A DNA stretch of 64,000 bases, taken from positions 101,492 to 165,491 of the forward strand of contig JBBDSU010000020.1 of the NCBI GenBank assembly GCA_040904825.1, given 5' to 3'. This DNA comes from JBBDSU01 sp040904825. Lineage in GTDB: Bacteria > Actinomycetota > Nitriliruptoria > Nitriliruptorales > Nitriliruptoraceae. Made by a program: the position numbers and the translations under genes. The notes under the pieces are model-generated. The model searched no databases, was not told where the DNA came from, and worked only from the letters and a program-made list of their open reading frames with translations. Positions 7,585 to 16,574 of the stretch are shown piece by piece; position 1 is the stretch's first letter, and the number at the start of each line of letters is the position of its first letter.

Positions 7585-9081
7585 TCAGGCGATGGTGTCG
7601 ACCAACGTATTGAGGACGTCCGCGCGGGTCAGGACACCTATGGCGCGGCCGCCGTCGGTGGCCAGCACGGCCGGCGCACCGGATGACAGTGCGGCCAGAG
7701 CCCGGTGGAGGGGATCATCGGTTTCAACGACCGGCAGCGGCGGTTGAAGGATGTCGTTGATCGGACGGGTCATCGCGTCGGGATCTCTGAGCGCTGCGTC
7801 CAACAACGCGTTCTCGCGCACCGATCCGACGATGGCATCGATCTCCACGTCGTCGTGCACGCCTTCTGCGAAGACCGGCATTTGCGAGACCCCGAATTCC
7901 TTCAGCAGCCGGATGGCCTGGGCGACAGTCTCCGATGGGTGCAGGTGGATCAGCCTCGGCAATGCTGCGGATTTTGTCGCCAGCACGTCGGCCACCGTGC
8001 CGCGTCCAGAGGTGTGCTCGACGAAGCCATGCTCCATCATCCAAGTGTCGTCGTAGAGCTTGGACAGATAGCCGCGACCCGAGTCGGGCAGCAGCACCAC
8101 GATGGTGGCATCCGCAGGCTGGCCAGCGGCGTAGCGCAACGCAGCAACCAGCGCCGTTCCGCACGATCCCCCCACCAACAGCCCCTCTTCGCGTGTGCAT
8201 CGGCGTGCCATGGCGAACGATTCCTGATCGGAGATGCGTTCCCAGACATCGACCACGGAAGGATCGAACGTCGGTGGCCAGAAGTCTTCGCCGATTCCTT
8301 CGACGAGGTAGGGATGGATCTCGTCGCCCGAGTACAGCGACCCTTGAGGATCGGCGCCGACAACGACGACCTCCGGCTTGCGTTCCTTGAGGTAACGGCC
8401 CACTCCAGTTGCCGTGCCGCCAGTACCGACACCACAGACGAACGCATCGATGGACCCGGCCGTCTGCCGCCAGATCTCGGGACCGGTCGACAGCGTGTGG
8501 GCGTAGGGGTTGGCCTGATTGAAGTACTGGTTGGGCTTGAACGCTCCGGGTTGTTCGGCCAAGCGGTCCGACACTGAGTAATAAGAGCGAGGGTCGGACG
8601 GTTCGACTGCGGTAGGGCAGACGACGACTTCGGCACCGTAGGCGCGCATCAACGCGATCTTTTCGCTGCTGACCTTGTCCGGCACGACGAACACGCAGCG
8701 GTAGCCCTTGCGCGCAGCAGCGATCGCCAGGCCAACTCCCGTATTGCCGCTCGTTGGTTCGACGATCGTTCCGCCAGGTCGCAGCAGCCCGCCAGCTTCT
8801 GCCGCTTCGACCATCGCAATGCCGATGCGGTCTTTGACGCTGCCACCGGGGTTCAACATCTCTAGCTTGGCGACGAGCGTGGGTGGCACGTCGCGTGACA
8901 GGCGCTCAAGTGCCATCAGCGGGGTTTCGCCTGTCAAGGCCAGCAAGTCGGGCGCGATCTCGCGTCCCCGACCGTCGCGCAGGTTCGGTGGCGACTCTGC
9001 GCGGTTTTCGCCGACGCCGGCAGTTCGTTCGAAGGCCTGAGGATCGACGTCGCCGACATCCTGGGGAGCAGCATTGGTCAT
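7585..9081 (-). CDS. cbs: Cystathionine beta-synthase with C-terminal CBS-domain pair
   Basis: 498-residue PLP enzyme joining serine and homocysteine to cystathionine. The catalytic domain has TGETPLM, the PLP lysine in NPGGSVKDRIG, TSGNTGVGLA and the GVGTGGTATGVGRYL phosphate loop; residues about 370-498 form tandem CBS domains (LIHLHPSETVAQAIRLLKEFGVSQMPV and ALAALSSGAPAVLATDGGRAIGVLTRADVL), which in other enzymes bind adenosyl ligands. Start at ATG 9081 is uncertain: the frame runs upstream through the tRNA gene, which cannot be coding, and no good ribosome site is seen. Operon with metB. Confidence 0.9.
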   Translation of the reverse strand: MTNAAPQDVGDVDPQAFERTAGVGENRAESPPNLRDGRGREIAPDLLALTGETPLMALERLSRDVPPTLVAKLEMLNPGGSVKDRIGIAMVEAAEAGGLLRPGGTIVEPTSGNTGVGLAIAAARKGYRCVFVVPDKVSSEKIALMRAYGAEVVVCPTAVEPSDPRSYYSVSDRLAEQPGAFKPNQYFNQANPYAHTLSTGPEIWRQTAGSIDAFVCGVGTGGTATGVGRYLKERKPEVVVVGADPQGSLYSGDEIHPYLVEGIGEDFWPPTFDPSVVDVWERISDQESFAMARRCTREEGLLVGGSCGTALVAALRYAAGQPADATIVVLLPDSGRGYLSKLYDDTWMMEHGFVEHTSGRGTVADVLATKSAALPRLIHLHPSETVAQAIRLLKEFGVSQMPVFAEGVHDDVEIDAIVGSVRENALLDAALRDPDAMTRPINDILQPPLPVVETDDPLHRALAALSSGAPAVLATDGGRAIGVLTRADVLNTLVDTIA

Positions 9082-9191
9082 CGCGGTGCTCGATTCGTCA
9101 GCGGAACGACGTGTCTGCGACTCCGCCGGATCGCTGCAGGCTCCCACCGAATCGATCGGACCCGCGTGTGTCGTCAGGCCGTCGGAATCGG

Positions 9192-9263
9192 TACCCCCGG
9201 TAGGAATCGAACCTACGCTTCTGGCTCCGGAGGCCAGTGCTCTATCCACTGAGCTACGGGGGC
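9192..9263 (-). tRNA. tRNA-Arg (anticodon CCG)
   Basis: Read on the minus strand it folds as a standard cloverleaf: acceptor stem GCCCCCG/CGGGGGT (one terminal G-U), D-arm AGCTC/GAGC, anticodon stem CTGGC/GCCAG with loop CTCCGGA (anticodon CCG, reads CGG), and T-arm GTAGG-TTCGATT-CCTAC. The discriminator base is A; CCA is not encoded. It lies divergent to, and about 175 bases before, the arginyl-tRNA synthetase gene. Confidence 0.95.
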
Positions 9264-9438
9264 AGGAACGTCGACGAGCGACGCAAGGCAACGTACCACG
9301 CACGCCCGGCGCCGATTCTGGGCCGCTGGTGGCGTTACGCTGCATCTTCCCACGGCTCGTCGACGATTCGTCGATGGCCTGACGTCACCGCGGAGCCCGC
9401 CGAAGGCCCCGCTTCACCTTCGCTCCTTGGACCGCTCC

Positions 9439-11136
9439 ATGGCACGTCCCGACCATCATGATCCTGCGCTTGCCGACTTGCATGATCGGCTCGTGCATGC
9501 GCTGAACCGCGCCGGCTTGCCCGACGCGGACCCGGCCCTTGAACGTCCTCGCCAGCCCGACCACGGGGACTGGGCCACAACCCTTGCCCTGCGACTGGCC
9601 AAGCCGACCGGTCTCAATCCACGCGAGATCGCAGCGGCGATCGTTGAGCATCTTGATGCCGGCGAGTGGGTCAGCGAGGTTTCGGTCGCAGGCCCGGGTT
9701 TCGTCAATTTTCGCCTGGGTTCGGCTTATGCGACCGGCCTCGTCCGTCGCATCGTTGCCGCCGGCGATGTCTTCGGCCGGACCGAGGCTGCTGCCGACAC
9801 CGAGACCGTCAACGTTGAGTTCGTTTCGGCTAATCCGACCGGGCCTCTCCATGTTGGTGCAGGCCGCTGGGCCGCCACTGGCGACGCGATCGCAGCGCTC
9901 GTGGAGGCCAGCGGACACACCGTGGTGCGCGAGTACTACGTCAACGATGCGGGCGAACAGATCCGGCGGTTTGGCTTGTCGGTCTTGCGTGCCGGACGTG
10001 GGGAAGCGCTAGGGGACGACGACTATCGGGGCGCCATCATCGGTGAGATCGCACAAGAACTGGCGGTCGGTCCACAAGCCGCGCTGTTCGAAGGCGCCCT
10101 TGATGGTGACGAGTTGGCTGAACGTGCCGAGATCATCGGAAGTCGGGCTGTGGAGGCGATGCGCCGCCGCATCAGCGACGTGCTGATGCGGATGGGTGTC
10201 GCCTACGACGTGTGGTTTTCTGAGCGCGAAGGCCTCCATGAGTCGGGCGCCATCGACGCCACCATCGAAGAGCTGGTTGCTCGCGAGGTGACCTACGAGT
10301 CGGAAGGCGCGCTGTTCTTGCGCACCACCGATCACGGCGACGACAAGGATCGCGTGCTCGTTCGCAGTGATGGCCGTCCGACATATTTCGCGGCCGACTG
10401 CGCCTATCTGCGTGACAAGTGGTCACGCGCGGACCGGTTGTTCTACCTGTTGGGAGCTGACCATCATGGGTATGTCGCGCGGCTGCATGCTGCTGCGGTG
10501 TGCCTGGGAATTCCTCGCGACAAGGTGGAAATCCGCATCGGCCAGCTCGTCAACCTGCTGCGTGATGGGCAGCCGGTGAAGATGTCGAAGCGCGCGGGCG
10601 AGACGATCGATCTGGACGAAGTAGTTGATGAGGTCGGCGTGGATGTCACCCGCTACCACTTCTTGCGCCAGAGCTTGGATACGACCGTCGATTTCGACCT
10701 GGCGGTGGTTGCCACGCAGTCGATGGAAAACCCCGTCTACTACGTCCAGTACGCGCACGCGCGCATCGCTTCGCTGATCCGCACGGCTGATGAACGTGGC
10801 TTTGTTGCCGGCGAGGTGACGGATGTCGATGCCAGCCTGCTGGACCATCCCGCAGAGGCAGAGCTGTTTGCCGCGCTGGCGCAGATGCCCTTGGCTGTCG
10901 CTGATGCCGCCGAGCTCAGGGCGACCCAGCGGTTGGCTCGTTACGCCGAAGAGCTGGCGGGAACGTTTCACCGGTTCTACGCGGAGTGCCGGATTCTCGA
11001 TGACGGGGTGCTCGATGGATCCGACGATCGTGCGGTGCGTCTGGCTCGTGCCCGCTACTGGCTTGCCGTCGCCGCCAAGCAAGTGCTGGCGAACACGCTG
11101 GGGCTGTTGCGTGTCAGCGTTCCTGAACGGATGTGA
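9439..11136 (+). CDS. argS: Arginyl-tRNA synthetase
   Basis: 565-residue class I synthetase charging tRNA-Arg. It has the N-terminal Arg-tRNA-synthetase additional domain (about 1-95), the HIGH-equivalent in NPTGPLHVGAGRWA, the KMSK motif at 381-384 (VKMSKRAG), and the C-terminal DALR anticodon-binding domain (QSMENPVYYVQYAHARI). ATG 9439 is preferred; a TTG four codons earlier (9427) is possible, and neither has a clear ribosome site. Its TGA overlaps a possible GTG of lysA, the start of the mycobacterial argS-lysA-hom-thrC-thrB order. Confidence 0.97.
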   Translation: MARPDHHDPALADLHDRLVHALNRAGLPDADPALERPRQPDHGDWATTLALRLAKPTGLNPREIAAAIVEHLDAGEWVSEVSVAGPGFVNFRLGSAYATGLVRRIVAAGDVFGRTEAAADTETVNVEFVSANPTGPLHVGAGRWAATGDAIAALVEASGHTVVREYYVNDAGEQIRRFGLSVLRAGRGEALGDDDYRGAIIGEIAQELAVGPQAALFEGALDGDELAERAEIIGSRAVEAMRRRISDVLMRMGVAYDVWFSEREGLHESGAIDATIEELVAREVTYESEGALFLRTTDHGDDKDRVLVRSDGRPTYFAADCAYLRDKWSRADRLFYLLGADHHGYVARLHAAAVCLGIPRDKVEIRIGQLVNLLRDGQPVKMSKRAGETIDLDEVVDEVGVDVTRYHFLRQSLDTTVDFDLAVVATQSMENPVYYVQYAHARIASLIRTADERGFVAGEVTDVDASLLDHPAEAELFAALAQMPLAVADAAELRATQRLARYAEELAGTFHRFYAECRILDDGVLDGSDDRAVRLARARYWLAVAAKQVLANTLGLLRVSVPERM

Positions 11137-11177
11137 CCAATGCCGGTGACCATGCTGGCAACGGAGGTTGCGCAGTG

Positions 11178-12509
11178 ATGACGAGCACGTCACAGATGCC
11201 TGGTCCGCTTGCCGGGCCGTGGCCAATGACGGCTGAGCGCGATGCAGATGGTGTGCTCAGGATCGGGGGTATCACGGTGATCGATCTGGCCCGTGAGCAT
11301 GGCACGCCGCTGTGGGTCGTTGATGAGGCCGACATCCGCGCACGCTGCCGTGAGCATCGCGATGCCTTCCCCGGTGTCGATGTCGCCTACGCCGCCAAGG
11401 CGTGGTGCACGACCGGCATCCTCCAGATTGTTGACGAGGAAGGACTGTTCGTCGATGTTGCCTCAGCCGGCGAACTCCATACCGCGCTCAACGCTGGGAT
11501 CGACCCTGCCCAGCTCATCTTCCATGGCAGCAACAAGTCCGCTGACGAGTTGGACCGTGCCTTGGCAGTGGGTGTCGGACGCATCGTCATCGACTCCTTC
11601 GATGAACTCGACCGCCTCCAGCGCCTGGCGGAGGCACGCGATGTTGTGGCTGCCTGCCACCTTCGCATCACCCCCGGCATCGACGCGCACACTCACGAGT
11701 ACGTCCGCACAGGCCACGACGACAGCAAGTTCGGTTTCACGCTGTCCTTGGGCCTCGCTGACCGTGCGATCCTCACCGCGCGCGAGCTGGCGCATGTCGA
11801 CGTTCTCGGCATCCACGCGCATATCGGTTCGCAGATTTTCGGCGTCGATCCGTTCGTCGTGAACGCCGAGGTGGCCCTCGATCTGCTGGCTCGCTGGCGG
11901 GACGAGTACGACATCGTGCTCGGTGAGATCAACCTCGGCGGCGGCATGGGCATCGCCTACACCCACGAAGACCGCCCGGTGGGATCAGAGCAGTCGGGAG
12001 CGGCCGTGCTGGCGGCGGTCAACGCCCGGTGTGCGGATCTGGGCCTGGCGCGTCCTCGGCTCCTCATCGAGCCTGGCCGGGCCATCGTCGGCCCGTCAAC
12101 GATCACACTCTATGAAGTGGGCACGGTCAAGGACCTGCCAGGCCTGACCCGCTGGGTCAGCGTGGACGGTGGTATGTCCGACAACATCCGGCCCGCTTTG
12201 TACGAAGCGGAGCACGAGATCGATCTTGTCAGTCGCCACAGCGGCGCAGATCCGCATGCGGTAACCGTCGTCGGCAAGCATTGCGAGTCGGGCGATCTTG
12301 TCCGCGAGCGTGGCACATTGCCCGCCGATGTGGCGGTGGGGGACCTTCTCGCGGTTGCCGCCACCGGCGCCTACACCGAGTCGATGGCATCCAACTACAA
12401 CCGCCTGCCTCGACCGGCGGCTGTGCTCGTCGCCGACGGCAAGGTTCGCCCGCTGTTGCGCCGTGAGACGCTTGACGATGTGATTCGCCGGGACGTCCCG
12501 CTGAATTGA
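11178..12509 (+). CDS. lysA: Diaminopimelate decarboxylase
   Basis: 443-residue fold-III PLP enzyme performing the last step of lysine synthesis (meso-diaminopimelate to L-lysine). PLP-binding Lys74 in YAAKAW, the phosphate-binding segment GINLGGG-like (EINLGGGMG), GRAIVGP, and Cys369 in the CESGD motif that completes the neighbouring active site of the dimer. ATG 11178 is chosen because GGAGG lies ten bases upstream; a GTG at 11133 overlapping the argS stop (GTGA) would add 15 residues. Diaminopimelate supply also links it to peptidoglycan. Confidence 0.95.
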   Translation: MTSTSQMPGPLAGPWPMTAERDADGVLRIGGITVIDLAREHGTPLWVVDEADIRARCREHRDAFPGVDVAYAAKAWCTTGILQIVDEEGLFVDVASAGELHTALNAGIDPAQLIFHGSNKSADELDRALAVGVGRIVIDSFDELDRLQRLAEARDVVAACHLRITPGIDAHTHEYVRTGHDDSKFGFTLSLGLADRAILTARELAHVDVLGIHAHIGSQIFGVDPFVVNAEVALDLLARWRDEYDIVLGEINLGGGMGIAYTHEDRPVGSEQSGAAVLAAVNARCADLGLARPRLLIEPGRAIVGPSTITLYEVGTVKDLPGLTRWVSVDGGMSDNIRPALYEAEHEIDLVSRHSGADPHAVTVVGKHCESGDLVRERGTLPADVAVGDLLAVAATGAYTESMASNYNRLPRPAAVLVADGKVRPLLRRETLDDVIRRDVPLN

Positions 12510-12670
12510 GCCACTGCTTGCAGCGGTGCCGGGATTCAATTGGAGTTGCACACCCCGGCCGGTGCCAGCCTGTCCACCTGGCGAGATAGGTGGCCTGATC
12601 GATCAGGCCTGCCATTGAGGTCAGCTTGTCCCGCGGCCGGCGGGCACCCGGATCGTCATCGCTTGGCCGG

Positions 12671-12704
12671 TAGGCTCGTCGCTATGTCTCCGAGAGGTGT
12701 TTGA
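12671..12704 (+). promoter_or_regulatory. Leaderless promoter and six-codon leader ORF overlapping hom
   Basis: A -10-like TAGGCT (12671-12676) is followed seven bases later by ATG 12684, which opens a six-codon frame (MSPRGV) ending in TGA 12702-12704. That stop overlaps the TTG start of hom (TTGA), and the leader contains the AGAGG ribosome site for hom. The layout is of a leaderless mini-ORF coupled to hom translation; it holds no run of regulatory codons. Confidence 0.35.
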
Positions 12705-14002
12705 CGGCAGTGGATCGCGTAGTTCGCCTTGGCATGTTGGGATGCGGCACCGTCGGCGGCGGTGTCGTGACATTGTTGAACCGTGAAGCCGACGACATCA
12801 CCGCACGAACTGGCGCCAAACTCGAGATCGCGCGCGTTGCGGTCCGTGATCTCAGCCGAGACCGGGGACTTCCTGTCGAAGCCTCTGTGTTTGGCGATGA
12901 TCCGTGGGCCGTCGTCGAAGACCCGTCGATCGATGTGATCGTCGAGGTCATGGGCGGAGTTGACCCGGCTGGCCGGCTGATTCGCCGGGCACTTGAGCTC
13001 GGCAAGCCGGTTGTCACAGCCAACAAGGAGCTTGTGGCCGACCAAGGGCCCGAATTGTTTGCTGCTGCACGCGCGGCAGGCGTCGACCTTGCCTACGAAG
13101 CCGCTGTTGCGGGCGCGATTCCCATCATCAAGCCGCTGAAGGAATCGTTGGCTGGCGATCGCATTGAGCGGGTCGTCGGCATCCTCAACGGCACCACCAA
13201 CTACATCTTGACGCGGATGACCGAAGACGGTGTGGGCTACGACGAGGTCTTGGCGGAGGCACAGGCTCTCGGCTACGCGGAAGCCGATCCGACCGCAGAC
13301 GTCGGTGGCCACGATGCTGCGGCCAAGTGCGCGATCCTGGCATCGTTGGCGTTCGATACTGCTGTCCACGGTAGTGATGTCTACCGGGAAGGCATCGAGC
13401 GGGTGACGGCGACCGATATTCGTGTTGCGACGCAATTGGGCTACGTCATCAAGCTGCTGGGGATCGCCAGTCGGATCGGCGATGAGGTCGCCGTACGGGT
13501 GCACCCTGCGTTCTTGCCTGCAGATCACCCACTGGCCAGCGTCCGCGATTCGTTCAATGCGGTGTTCGTGCAGGCGTCGGCGGCCGGGGAGTTGATGTTC
13601 TACGGGCGCGGAGCGGGCGGCCTTCCTACCGGTTCAGCTGTCTTGGGCGACGTCATCGATGTGGCTCGGAACCTGTTGCAAACTGCCAGGGGAGCGTTGG
13701 AAACGCACCATCGCGCGCTGGCGATCCGCCCGATGGAAGCCTTGTCGACCCAGTACTACGTACTTCTCAACGTCGATGATCGCCCTGGAGTGCTCGCAGC
13801 CGTCGCCGACACCTTCGGTACCCACGGTGTGTCGATCGCGCAGGTGTGGCAAGAAGGTTCCGATGACGCTGCTCAACTGGTGTTGATCACGCACCGGTCT
13901 CGCGAGTCGGACCTGCAGGCGACGGTCGAAGCGCTGGCTGCCGTCCCGTCAGTGCGCAGGGTGGCCAGTGTCCTGCGTGTCGAGTCAGAGGTGCTGTCCT
14001 GA
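12701..14002 (+). CDS. hom: Homoserine dehydrogenase with ACT domain
   Basis: 433 residues. Reduces aspartate semialdehyde to homoserine, the branch point to threonine and methionine. N-terminal Rossmann motif GMLGCGTVGGGV, substrate/catalytic region VTANKELVAD, GILNGTTNYIL and EADPTADVGGHDAAAK, and a C-terminal ACT domain (YYVLLNVDDRPGVLAAVADTFGTHGVSIAQ, about 345-425) for threonine feedback. TTG 12701 is taken as start because AGAGGTG precedes it by 5-7 bases; GTG 12710 is an alternative. First gene of hom-thrC-thrB. Confidence 0.96.
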   Translation: MTAVDRVVRLGMLGCGTVGGGVVTLLNREADDITARTGAKLEIARVAVRDLSRDRGLPVEASVFGDDPWAVVEDPSIDVIVEVMGGVDPAGRLIRRALELGKPVVTANKELVADQGPELFAAARAAGVDLAYEAAVAGAIPIIKPLKESLAGDRIERVVGILNGTTNYILTRMTEDGVGYDEVLAEAQALGYAEADPTADVGGHDAAAKCAILASLAFDTAVHGSDVYREGIERVTATDIRVATQLGYVIKLLGIASRIGDEVAVRVHPAFLPADHPLASVRDSFNAVFVQASAAGELMFYGRGAGGLPTGSAVLGDVIDVARNLLQTARGALETHHRALAIRPMEALSTQYYVLLNVDDRPGVLAAVADTFGTHGVSIAQVWQEGSDDAAQLVLITHRSRESDLQATVEALAAVPSVRRVASVLRVESEVLS

Positions 14003-15069
14003 TGGCTGCTAACGGGGCACACGTCTGGCGCGGCATCATTGAGGAATATCGCGATCGCATGCCGGTGGACGACAGTACGCCGATTGTGACCTTGCGAGAA
14101 GGCGGCACGCCTCTGATCTATTCCGAGCATCTGTCTGAAATGACAGGCTGCGAGGTGCACCTCAAATACGACGGAGCCAATCCGACAGGATCATTCAAGG
14201 ACCGCGGCATGGCCGTGGCGATGACAAAAGCGGTCGAAGCTGGAGCTGAGGCCGTCATCTGCGCATCGACCGGCAACACCTCCGCGTCTGCTGCGGCTTA
14301 CGCCGCCAAAGCCGGGGTGACCTGCGGGGTGGTCGTGCCCAAAGGAAAAATAGCGCTCGGCAAGCTCGCTCAAGCGCTCGTCCACGGGGCGACCGTCCTT
14401 CAGATCGACGGGAATTTTGACGAAGCACTCAAGGCCTGCAGGCAACTGGCTGAAACCCACGCGGTAGAACTGGTGAATTCGGTCAACCCGTATCGCATCG
14501 ATGGCCAGCGCACAGGGGCATGGGAGATCGTTGACCAGTTGGGGCGCGCTCCCGACGTGCACGTGATCCCCGTTGGCAACGCCGGCAACATCACCGCCTA
14601 TTGGCGCGGATACCGCGAATACTCCGCAGACGGTCTGGTCGATCGCCTGCCCGTCATGCGCGGCTACCAGGCCGCAGGCGCTGCGCCGATCGTGCAAGGC
14701 CATCCTGTCGAGAAACCCCAGACGATCGCGACCGCCATCCGGATCGGCAATCCTGCGTCGTGGGATCAGGCGGTGGTGGCGGCTGAGGAGTCGGAAGGTT
14801 CGATCAGGGCGGTCACCGACCGTGAGATTATGGCGGCGTTTCGATTGATCGCCCGGCACGGTGTGTTCGCCGAACTCGCATCTGCGGCGTCGGTCGCAGG
14901 TCTGCTGCAGTTGCACGCATCCGGTGAAGTGGAGCCCGGACAGGTCGTCGTGTGTGTGCTGACCGGTCACGGACTCAAAGATCCCGAGTGGGCGATCGCC
15001 GGTGCTGCGGCGCCGCAAACGGTGGCAGCCGACATCGACGCGATTGCCCGGGCGCTGGAGCTGTCATGA
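14002..15069 (+). CDS. thrC: Threonine synthase
   Basis: 355-residue PLP enzyme converting O-phosphohomoserine to threonine. The PLP lysine is Lys66 in NPTGSFKDRGM, followed by the ASTGNTSASAAAYAAKAG loop and a C-terminal phosphate-binding VCVLTGHGLKDP. It is the short form lacking the plant-type N-terminal extension. Its ATG shares a base with the hom stop (TGATG), so translation is coupled. Confidence 0.97.
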   Translation: MAANGAHVWRGIIEEYRDRMPVDDSTPIVTLREGGTPLIYSEHLSEMTGCEVHLKYDGANPTGSFKDRGMAVAMTKAVEAGAEAVICASTGNTSASAAAYAAKAGVTCGVVVPKGKIALGKLAQALVHGATVLQIDGNFDEALKACRQLAETHAVELVNSVNPYRIDGQRTGAWEIVDQLGRAPDVHVIPVGNAGNITAYWRGYREYSADGLVDRLPVMRGYQAAGAAPIVQGHPVEKPQTIATAIRIGNPASWDQAVVAAEESEGSIRAVTDREIMAAFRLIARHGVFAELASAASVAGLLQLHASGEVEPGQVVVCVLTGHGLKDPEWAIAGAAAPQTVAADIDAIARALELS

Positions 15070-15082
15070 GCCGGCCAGTCAG

Positions 15083-16051
15083 ATGAGCCACATCAACGAG
15101 GTTCGTCACCATGCGGTAAGGGTTCCGGCGACCAGCGCCAACCTGGGACCTGGGTTTGATGCCTTCGGCATCGCGCTTCGGCGCCACCTGATTGTCACCA
15201 GCGGGCCTCGTGGGCAGGCCGACTGGCGGGTGATGACGGCAGGCGAGGGCGCCGATGAACTCCCGACCGGTGATGACAACCTGATCTGGCGTTCCTTGGT
15301 GGACGGGTGCCGGCGATGGAATGTCGACGTTCCTGACGTGGCACTCAAGGTCATCAACCACATCCCGCCGGAAAGGGGCCTGGGGTCGTCGTCGTCGGCG
15401 ATCGTGGCGGGCCTGGCTATGGCCCGTGCACTGACAAGAGCAGCCGTGACCGACCAGGATGTGGTGCACGCCGCGACCGAGATCGAAGGCCATCCTGACA
15501 ACGTCGCGCCAGCAATGCTGGGGGGGCTGGTGGCGTGCGCTGCCGACGACGATGGGGAGATTGTCATTCGTCGGGTAAACCCGGCCCCGGCGTTACGATT
15601 TCTGGCGTGTGTGCCCGCGCATCGCCAGGCCACGAACGCTGCGAGGGCGGTCCTCGCCAAACAAGTCACACGGGCCGATGTGGTCACCCAGGCATCACGC
15701 GCTGGACACGTGCTCGGCGCGTTCGCCGGGTGGTGGTCAGCGGATGCCTCGTTGGCGGGTGACCGGCTCCATGAACCGCCGCGGCTCGCGGTGATGCCCG
15801 AGACCGCCACATTGCTCGGTAACTTGCGAAGCCGAGGCATCCATGCGTGGTTGTCGGGCGCTGGCCCGTCGATCGCTGCTGCCGTATCCAACCTCGCCAC
15901 AGTCGAAATGGTCGAAGCCGAGGCGGGCGCTGCAGGCTTTGTGACCAGCGAATGGGGTGTTGATCTGTCGGGGACCATCGCCTGTCCTGATGGTGGTTGC
16001 GCCATCGCCGCAGGAGGAACTTGCGTGCAGTGTCCACGGAACGCAGTATGA
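15083..16051 (+). CDS. thrB: Homoserine kinase
   Basis: 322-residue GHMP kinase that phosphorylates homoserine for ThrC. N-terminal RVPATSANLGPGFDAFG, the GHMP ATP-binding glycine/serine loop PPERGLGSSSSAIVAGL, and the C-terminal AWLSGAGPSIAA motif are all present. ATG 15083 lies 13 bases after the thrC stop and gives the family N-terminus; the upstream open frame is inside thrC. Last gene of the threonine operon, followed by a hairpin. Confidence 0.96.
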   Translation: MSHINEVRHHAVRVPATSANLGPGFDAFGIALRRHLIVTSGPRGQADWRVMTAGEGADELPTGDDNLIWRSLVDGCRRWNVDVPDVALKVINHIPPERGLGSSSSAIVAGLAMARALTRAAVTDQDVVHAATEIEGHPDNVAPAMLGGLVACAADDDGEIVIRRVNPAPALRFLACVPAHRQATNAARAVLAKQVTRADVVTQASRAGHVLGAFAGWWSADASLAGDRLHEPPRLAVMPETATLLGNLRSRGIHAWLSGAGPSIAAAVSNLATVEMVEAEAGAAGFVTSEWGVDLSGTIACPDGGCAIAAGGTCVQCPRNAV

Positions 16052-16574
16052 TGGTGACGTACCGCGTCGTACGCGACGCAGGTCGTCATCCCGGGAGCAT
16101 GGTCTGCGTCCCGTCATGCAGCAGCAGTGCCGTGACCGAAGAGTCGGTCCGCGGACACCGGTCAATACGACGTCGTCCGAGCACGTTGCCCATGACCAGC
16201 GAATCTTTGCCTCCGGATAATGCGGGGTTTCTGCCACGACCGTGGACATCATTGCTCACGCCCCAGGCTTTCACCCCGGATCAGGACCTGCGCGCCGCGA
16301 TCTAAACGTCCGCACGCCGACGTCCGTGACCTGACCCCGATGCGGTCGCATCGGCAGACGTCACCCGTATCCCGCTCACTCCAGGTCTTGGCCGCGGTCA
16401 GAGCGAATGAGCACGCCGCGAGCTGCCAGGGCTTCAGCACGAACGGACGGCCAGGAAACCCGTGACAGAAAGTCACCGACTGAGCGTCGTGACCGGAGTT
16501 TGGGGCGACCACCACACGCAACCGTGATACGACGATTTTCACACCGAGCAGGAACGAACATCGGAGCCACAGCG
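16052..16574. other. Non-coding stretch between thrB and transaldolase
   Basis: 523 bases. Apart from the hairpin just after thrB and a 10-bp palindrome (GTCCGCGGAC) near 16147, I see no gene, tRNA or repeat. Open frames on both strands here lack ribosome sites and any family motif. It presumably contains the promoter for the transaldolase and perhaps rho. Confidence 0.5.
16064..16079 (+). terminator. Hairpin after thrB, possible terminator
   Basis: GCGTCG-TACG-CGACGC: a 6-bp perfect stem with a TACG tetraloop, 13 bases after the thrB stop. There is no T-tract, which is common for actinobacterial terminators but leaves the call weak. Confidence 0.4.

Noticed and set aside
9082..9345. Upstream extension of the cbs reading frame to 9345
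   Set aside because: It reads through the tRNA-Arg gene and gives low-complexity peptide unlike any cystathionine synthase N-terminus.
15106..16089. 327-codon open frame on the minus strand
   Set aside because: It is the antisense shadow of thrB, which has full GHMP-kinase motifs; the shadow peptide has no family motif.
16249..16542. 97-codon minus-strand frame in the thrB-transaldolase gap
   Set aside because: No ribosome site, no recognisable fold and a biased composition; most likely chance in GC-rich DNA.
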